A stretch of 10,780 nt of DNA from an uncultured Bacteroidales bacterium. GTDB lineage: Bacteria > Bacteroidota > Bacteroidia > Bacteroidales > Muribaculaceae. The DNA is taken from contig CAMWUH010000044.1 of the NCBI GenBank assembly GCA_947177325.1, positions 1 through 10,780 of the forward strand, read 5' to 3'. The number at the start of each line of letters is the position of its first letter. The first letter of the stretch is position 1. Below the pieces are notes generated by a model that worked only from the letters and a program-made list of their open reading frames with translations, was not told the DNA's origin and searched no databases. Positions 6,607-10,780 of this stretch are shown here, in pieces. The position numbers and the translations under genes are program-made.

Positions 6607-6651
6607 TTAACAACCGCTTTTCTCCATGCTACCCTTGAGAAAAAGTGTTAA
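6607..6651. promoter_or_regulatory. Inverted repeat abutting the protease promoter
   Basis: Outer arms TTAACA (6607-6612) and TGTTAA (6646-6651) and inner arms CTTTTCTC (6617-6624) and GAGAAAAAG (6637-6645) line up as one long imperfect palindrome, with ACCG unpaired on the left side. Its right edge lies 3 bp before the -33 element at 6655. It could be a regulator binding site. The lack of a GC-rich stem argues against an ordinary terminator. Confidence 0.4.
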
Positions 6652-6654
6652 AGA

Positions 6655-6686
6655 TTTGATGAATATGAATAATTTTTGTATTTTTG
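6655..6686 (+). promoter_or_regulatory. Bacteroidota promoter of the S8 protease gene
   Basis: TTTG at 6655-6658 and TATTTTTG at 6679-6686 match both consensus elements exactly, with a 20-bp spacer. Transcription should start near 6693, giving a leader of about 73 nt to the ATG at 6766. This also excludes the in-frame TTG at 6676, which would lie inside the promoter. Confidence 0.75.
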
Positions 6687-6765
6687 CGTTATATCAATAA
6701 TTATGGCTTTATTAAAGGCCTTAACCAATGCTTTTTTCCATAAAACACAAACTTTCATTATCAAA

Positions 6766-9039
6766 ATGAATAAACTTTTACTCGCATTTTGCTGTGTCGC
6801 TGCCGCAAGTATGGCGACCGCCCAAAATAAGCTCGATTTCAACGCCCGCCAGGCAATGGAAGCGTATGAAGCCCGAGTGCAAGCAGCAGGCAGCTCTGAC
6901 CACGTCGCTGCCGTGCGCTCATCAGTTAATGACGAGAGCCGGCTTATTCTCGTTGCTCTCAAATCAGCGGCTAATGCTGCCGACATTGAATCATTGGGAT
7001 ATGAAATTGAAGATCAGTTTGGCGATATCGTCATGATTCAGGTCCCCCTCAAAGAGGTCAATCTCTTGGCTGAAAAAGATTATGTAGTGCAGATTTCATT
7101 CGGCGGCGAAGCGCGCCCTCTGCTCGACAAAGCACGTGAAGCCTCAAAAGTAAACCCTATACACGATGGCTCCGGAGAGGGCTTGAACGCAACTGCCTAC
7201 ACCGGTCAGGGTGTGGTTGTCGGCGTTTACGACACCGGTCTTGACCCCAACCACATCAATTTCCGCGACCGCGTTAAGGGTGTATATCAGGTAAAAGGTC
7301 AATCAGCTTCCATGTCTGCTGCTCTTACCGCCAACCAGATTAAACGTTTTACGACTGATAACACCGGTGAAACCCACGGTACACACGTGCTCGGTATAGC
7401 CGCAGGTGGCTATAAAGGCACTCTTGACTATGCCGGAACTGTCGCAGCCACAACCGGTAACTCTCCCTATTACGGCGTTGCCACTGGCTCTGATCTCATT
7501 ATCGGTTGCGGTGACCTCTACAACGAGTGTATTCTCAAAGGCGTAAGAAATATCATTGAACATGCCAACGATCTTGGCAAACCTGCCGTTATCAATCTCT
7601 CTCTTGGTACAAACTCCGGTGCTCATGACGGCAAAGACAATTTCGGCCGCTCGCTTGATGAACTCGGCAAACAAGCTATCATCGTAGTGGCTGCCGGCAA
7701 CGAGGGTGATCTCCCTATGGGTTTGACAAAACGTCTGACTGCTGAAGACAACGTAGTGCGTACATTCCCTGTGCCCATTACATCGACAGGCTCTAACTCG
7801 GCATCTGACTTCAATGGAACCATTGAAATCTATGCCAACGATTCCGAGCCTTTTACTTGCCGAATAGTAACTGTTAAAAACTCAGGACTATCAGGCTACG
7901 AAATCTTGGGCGAATATGTGGTTGACTCTTCTACCTCAGGTCGCACCACCACCGTAGGCGGCTCATCTTCATCGGCCACAGTAAAGCTGACAGGATTTGA
8001 CCAAGCTACGTCTGCCACATCCTCCCTCAAAATTTCAAGCAATGTTGACACCTACTCTAAACGATATGGCGTTACCATTACCCATACGCTTGACATGAGT
8101 AAGAGCACCAGCCCTTATCTCGGTATCATCATTGAAGGTAAAGCAGGCCAGCTCATCAACTTCTATGGCAACACTAACCAGGCTCAGAAAAACAAAGGTA
8201 CTTACACTACCTTCGTCAGCCACTTCTACAACGGCTGGGAAGATGGCTCTTGCAACGGCTCTATCAACTCTATGGCATGCGGCGACAATGTGCTCGTAGT
8301 TGGCTCCTGGAACACTCGCAACTCATGGTACAGGCTTGGAGGCGGTAGAGGCGGTTATGGCTCAAGTGCCGACTATGCTGTAGGCAACGTGAGCGGTTTC
8401 TCATCTTACGGCACTATCTACAATGGCACCGATCTGCCCCACGTGCTCGCTCCCGGCTGTGGCATCATCTCATCAGTGAGCAACTATTTTTCAGGTCTCC
8501 CGGCCCGCGCTCAGTTACTTGCAACTCTTGAAGAGTCTGACCGTCAAAACCCCTACGATTATATGCAGGGCACCTCAATGGCCACCCCATTCGTTACCGG
8601 CACTGTAGCCTTGTGGCTTGAAGCTGACCCCACTTTGACCGTTGCCGACGTTAAAGATATTGCGATGAAAACAGCTGTCATGGACAGCTATCTCGAGAAA
8701 GCTGACCCCGTTAAAGTAGGTGCTGGCAAACTCGATGCCCTGGCCGGTTTGCGTGAAGTGCTTCGCCGTGCCAACACCGGCGTAGAAGCCATCGTCGACG
8801 ATGCAACATCCAACCTCATTGTCGAAGCCAAAGGCGAAAACATCTATTCGGTGTTCTTTGCCGGCGCTACCGACCTCACCGCTACCGTCTACGCAATCAA
8901 CGGACAAGAAGTAGCTGTAGTCTCAGAACGTGGTGACGAGCTTACTCTCGACCTGTCGAAACTCGCTAAAGGCTTGTATGTGGCTGACGTTGCAGCCGGC
9001 AATAGCGGTCACGAAACCGTCAAGCTCCTCGTGAAATAA
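6766..9039 (+). CDS. Secreted S8 (subtilisin-family) serine protease with T9SS sorting domain
   Basis: This 757-residue protease is predicted to hydrolyse proteins at the cell surface or outside the cell. I chose the ATG at 6766 because a clean signal peptide follows (KLLLAFCCVAAASMATAQ, cleavage near residue 20) and because the longer frame from a TTG at 6676 starts within the promoter. Residues about 30-135 resemble a subtilase prodomain. The catalytic triad is complete: Asp156 in YDTG, His204 in HGTH, Ser604 in GTSMATP; the oxyanion Asn312 is in AAGN. Between about 320 and 495 lies a Ser/Thr-rich, probably beta-structured insertion absent from plain subtilisins. Residues about 683-757 form a type A T9SS C-terminal domain (VYAINGQEV, LDLSKLAKGLYV, ending VKLLVK). 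The gene stands alone between its own promoter and a terminator. The substrate is unknown. Confidence 0.92.
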   Translation: MNKLLLAFCCVAAASMATAQNKLDFNARQAMEAYEARVQAAGSSDHVAAVRSSVNDESRLILVALKSAANAADIESLGYEIEDQFGDIVMIQVPLKEVNLLAEKDYVVQISFGGEARPLLDKAREASKVNPIHDGSGEGLNATAYTGQGVVVGVYDTGLDPNHINFRDRVKGVYQVKGQSASMSAALTANQIKRFTTDNTGETHGTHVLGIAAGGYKGTLDYAGTVAATTGNSPYYGVATGSDLIIGCGDLYNECILKGVRNIIEHANDLGKPAVINLSLGTNSGAHDGKDNFGRSLDELGKQAIIVVAAGNEGDLPMGLTKRLTAEDNVVRTFPVPITSTGSNSASDFNGTIEIYANDSEPFTCRIVTVKNSGLSGYEILGEYVVDSSTSGRTTTVGGSSSSATVKLTGFDQATSATSSLKISSNVDTYSKRYGVTITHTLDMSKSTSPYLGIIIEGKAGQLINFYGNTNQAQKNKGTYTTFVSHFYNGWEDGSCNGSINSMACGDNVLVVGSWNTRNSWYRLGGGRGGYGSSADYAVGNVSGFSSYGTIYNGTDLPHVLAPGCGIISSVSNYFSGLPARAQLLATLEESDRQNPYDYMQGTSMATPFVTGTVALWLEADPTLTVADVKDIAMKTAVMDSYLEKADPVKVGAGKLDALAGLREVLRRANTGVEAIVDDATSNLIVEAKGENIYSVFFAGATDLTATVYAINGQEVAVVSERGDELTLDLSKLAKGLYVADVAAGNSGHETVKLLVK

Positions 9040-9072
9040 ACGTTAAAACCTAAGTTAACTCGCTAAGATACA

Positions 9073-9104
9073 GAGAGCCGCCCCGAGATTTCGGGGCGGC
9101 TCTC
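9073..9104. terminator. Shared hairpin terminator between the convergent protease and suf genes
   Basis: Arms 9073-9086 (starting GAGAGCCG) and 9091-9104 are perfectly complementary over 14 bp around GATT. The stem lies in the 82-bp gap between the stop codons of the plus-strand protease and the minus-strand sufD. Neither side has a pure T-run (ATATTGTTCTT on the plus side), so termination may be imperfect, but position and stability fit a bidirectional terminator. Confidence 0.8.
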
Positions 9105-9121
9105 ATATTGTTCTTAGGGGA

Positions 9122-10465
9122 TTATTTGCAAGAAGTGGAGCAGGAGTGGCAAGTGGCGAGTGTGCCGCTGAAGCGTTTGGAGATAAGGTGGCTGAGGCGG
9201 TCGCGCACGATAACGGGGTTGACGTGGGCGAGCACGTCGGCTACGTAGGCCTCCATGAGCATTTGTTCGGCTTCGTGCCGGGGAATACCGCGGGTTTGCA
9301 TATAAAAGAGCGCCGACTCATCAAGCTGACCGGTAGAGGCTCCGTGTGAGCATTTAACATCGTCGTTGTAAATCAGCAAGCGGGGTTTGGTGTGCATGCG
9401 CGCGTCCGGCGAAGCAAGCACATTGCCGTTGGACTGGTAGGCTTCGGTGTGTGATGCTCCGGGGGCCACTTCAATGCCACCTTCAAACGACCCGATTGAA
9501 TGATGGTCGAGTACGTAGCGGAAGAGTTGGTTGGATCGTGAGTCCCCGTGGGCGTGAATCACGTTGGAGCAGTTGTCAATCAGCTGACTGTCGCGTCCGA
9601 TAGCAATACCGTTGAGTCGGCAGTAGGCGTGAGAGCCGTTGATGTCAGCAGTCAGTTCGTTGCGGGTTTGGCCATTGAGCAAAGTGGCTTCTGTCAGTGC
9701 GAGCTGAGAATTGTCATGCTGACGGGCATAGAACTGATTGAGTCGACGGGTTAGCGGAGTGGTCTCTTCAAGATCGATAATGTTGACGGCTGCATCGCGT
9801 TGAATGTCGGCCTCAATCACTTGGGCGGTTAGATATGCAGACTCGCCTTGAGAATGGTCACATAGAAGAATATCGGCTGATGAGCCTGCTTCCGCAATAA
9901 TTAGAATGCGACGCACCGACATCTGAGCCACGGGCGATGAGCTGATGTTAACAATCTGGATAGGGCGCTCAACTTTTATGCCGCGACCGAGATAAATGAA
10001 TACGCCGTCTTGAGCCAGGAGGGTGTTGAGAGCTGTGGCTGCGTCATTGGCCGATGCGATTTTGCCGTAATGGGCGGCAATGAGGTCGTGGTGCTCGATA
10101 GCGGCCTGGCGAAGGGAGGTAACGATAACTCCTTCGGGCAAGTTGGCCCGGAGGGTGGATGTTGGCACGAAAGTGTCGTTGATTACCAGGCCGAGCAGAG
10201 TGGAGAGGTTAGGCACATCGCACTTAAATGATTTGGCAATGTCGACGGGAATGTTGACGCGGCTGATGTTGAGCCCGAAGTCGGGGGCAAACCATTCTTC
10301 AAGGTCGGTTTTTTCATAGCCTTCCTCGCCGCGACGTGGGAGCGAAGATTGCTTGAGCACCTCCAAGGCTGCGGGGCGCAAAACATTGAGCACCGGGGCC
10401 GAGTTGGCGTCGATTACCTCACGGTTAGCTTCGAAAAGGTTAATATATTGTGTGAGAGCTGACAT
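9122..10465 (-). CDS. sufD: SufD, iron-sulfur cluster scaffold complex subunit
   Basis: This 447-residue protein belongs to the SufB/SufD family. With SufB and the ATPase SufC it forms the cytosolic SufBC2D complex that assembles iron-sulfur clusters. The N-terminal helical part (to about 110, with EEGYEKTDLEEW) is followed by the right-handed beta-helix core. The C-terminal hallmark DVKCSHGASTGQLDES is present, with His374 in the place of the functionally important histidine of E. coli SufD (H360), and then YMQTRGIPRHEAEQML, the SufC-contact region. The last residues are unusual: Cys439, Cys442 and Cys446 in TCHSCSTSCK. The start is supported by AGAAG a few bases upstream. The gene follows sufC on the same strand after 144 bp; no promoter consensus is seen in that gap, so the two are probably co-transcribed. 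Confidence 0.93.
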   Translation of the reverse strand: MSALTQYINLFEANREVIDANSAPVLNVLRPAALEVLKQSSLPRRGEEGYEKTDLEEWFAPDFGLNISRVNIPVDIAKSFKCDVPNLSTLLGLVINDTFVPTSTLRANLPEGVIVTSLRQAAIEHHDLIAAHYGKIASANDAATALNTLLAQDGVFIYLGRGIKVERPIQIVNISSSPVAQMSVRRILIIAEAGSSADILLCDHSQGESAYLTAQVIEADIQRDAAVNIIDLEETTPLTRRLNQFYARQHDNSQLALTEATLLNGQTRNELTADINGSHAYCRLNGIAIGRDSQLIDNCSNVIHAHGDSRSNQLFRYVLDHHSIGSFEGGIEVAPGASHTEAYQSNGNVLASPDARMHTKPRLLIYNDDVKCSHGASTGQLDESALFYMQTRGIPRHEAEQMLMEAYVADVLAHVNPVIVRDRLSHLISKRFSGTLATCHSCSTSCK

Positions 10466-10609
10466 TCTTCTAATTGGGAATTTGATATTGGAAAAAGTGA
10501 TGGATCAAGCGTGTGGCTTGCAACTTCAATCGGGTCGCGACATGACTTAAAGTCGTTTCCCGGAGTTAGAGGAGCTGAAGGGTCAAGGGAACTGTCAGGT
10601 GTCAGGAGG
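10466..10609 (-). other. sufC-sufD intergenic spacer with triplicated 6-mer
   Basis: This 144-bp spacer is long for an operon. On the plus strand GTCAGG occurs three times (10594-10599, 10601-10606, 10609-10614), the last overlapping the sufC stop codon. A perfect palindrome, GACTT-A-AAGTC, lies at 10544-10554. On the minus strand a second in-frame TGA follows the sufC stop after 12 bases. No TAnnTTTG promoter reads towards sufD here. Confidence 0.45.
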
Positions 10610-10780
10610 TCAGGCCTCTTGGCCGTCAACACGCTCTTTAATCCAGTCGTAGCCGCGCTCTTCAAGTTCGAGAGCGAGTTCCGGGCCTCCGGTCATTACT
10701 ATGCGGCCTTTGTAGAGGATATGAACAAAGTCGGGCTTGATGTAGTCAAGCAAGCGTTGATAGTGGGTAATTACGATGGT
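10610..10780 (-). CDS. sufC: SufC ATPase, C-terminal fragment (gene runs off the window)
   Basis: Reading the minus strand inward from the window edge gives 56 residues and a TGA stop at 10610-10612. The fragment begins TIVITHYQRLLDYIKPD, which contains the H-loop (switch) histidine of ABC ATPases in the exact form found in SufC, and continues with FVHILYKGRIVMTGGPELA and LEERGYDWI, the standard SufC C-terminus. SufC is the soluble ABC-type ATPase that drives conformational change in the SufBC2D scaffold. Walker A, signature and Walker B motifs lie outside the window. It comes just before sufD on the same strand, fitting the usual sufBCD order. Confidence 0.93.
   Translation of the reverse strand, partial: TIVITHYQRLLDYIKPDFVHILYKGRIVMTGGPELALELEERGYDWIKERVDGQEA

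Larger units (their letters stand above)
5980..6654. other. Gene-free, hairpin-dense repeat region between terminator and protease promoter
   Basis: About 675 bp hold no credible gene. Open frames here encode low-complexity or palindrome-derived peptides with no ribosome binding site. The DNA is more GC-rich than its flanks and packed with inverted repeats, a 9-bp minisatellite, a 77-bp tandem repeat and a stretch with two further strong hairpins. I saw no match to the TAnnTTTG promoter within the repeats on the plus strand. The organisation resembles repetitive extragenic palindrome (REP) or MITE-like clusters, but the family is not recognised. Confidence 0.75.

Noticed and set aside
5980..6654. 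tRNA, rRNA or transposase remnant in the large intergenic gap
   Set aside because: No cloverleaf with a T-loop-like GTTCRA pattern, no rRNA sequence and no transposase-like peptide could be seen in any frame.
10414..10665. 83-residue minus-strand frame bridging sufC and sufD
   Set aside because: It overlaps the end of sufC and the start of sufD in another frame and has no recognisable features.

Overview
The window looks like a chromosomal segment of a member of the Bacteroidota, order Bacteroidales. The grounds are a susC/susD-type outer-membrane pair, lipoproteins with an acidic stretch just after the lipid-carrying cysteine, promoters of the TTTG / TAnnTTTG type instead of -35/-10 boxes, a secreted subtilase with a type IX secretion (T9SS) C-terminal domain, and a sufC-sufD order. 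The moderate GC content and the protein style would suit a Muribaculaceae-like gut bacterium, but the family-level placement is an inference from memory, not a search result.

Layout: (1) 1-358 is an AT-rich regulatory region with two candidate Bacteroidota promoters and a leader of about 130 nt. (2) 359-5895 is a compact three-gene operon on the plus strand: a SusC-like TonB-dependent transporter, a SusD-like surface lipoprotein, and a lipoprotein with a Calx-beta-like domain and an unrecognised C-terminal domain. It closes with a strong hairpin terminator at 5949-5979. (3) 5980-6654 has no convincing gene. It is a dense cluster of palindromes and repeats: REP-like hairpins, a 9-bp minisatellite, and a 77-bp tandem repeat whose last unit changes sequence but keeps its hairpin, followed by a further possibly structured stretch. 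(4) 6655-9039 carries a clear promoter and a secreted S8 (subtilisin-family) protease with a complete D/H/S triad, a large insertion inside the catalytic domain and a T9SS sorting domain. (5) A perfect 14-bp hairpin at 9073-9104 separates it from the convergent suf genes. (6) 9122-10780 on the minus strand holds sufD and the C-terminal end of sufC, part of the SUF iron-sulfur cluster assembly operon.

How the parts fit: the three-gene operon should build a lidded outer-membrane nutrient importer (SusC barrel, SusD lid, accessory surface binder). It has no carbohydrate-active enzyme, sigma/anti-sigma pair or hybrid sensor inside the window, so its substrate is unknown. The neighbouring secreted protease makes peptide or glycoprotein uptake a possibility, but the protease has its own promoter and lies beyond a terminator. 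The suf genes are housekeeping and unrelated in function. No wholly new system is demonstrated. The part least explained by known families is the repeat and hairpin region at about 5980-6654.
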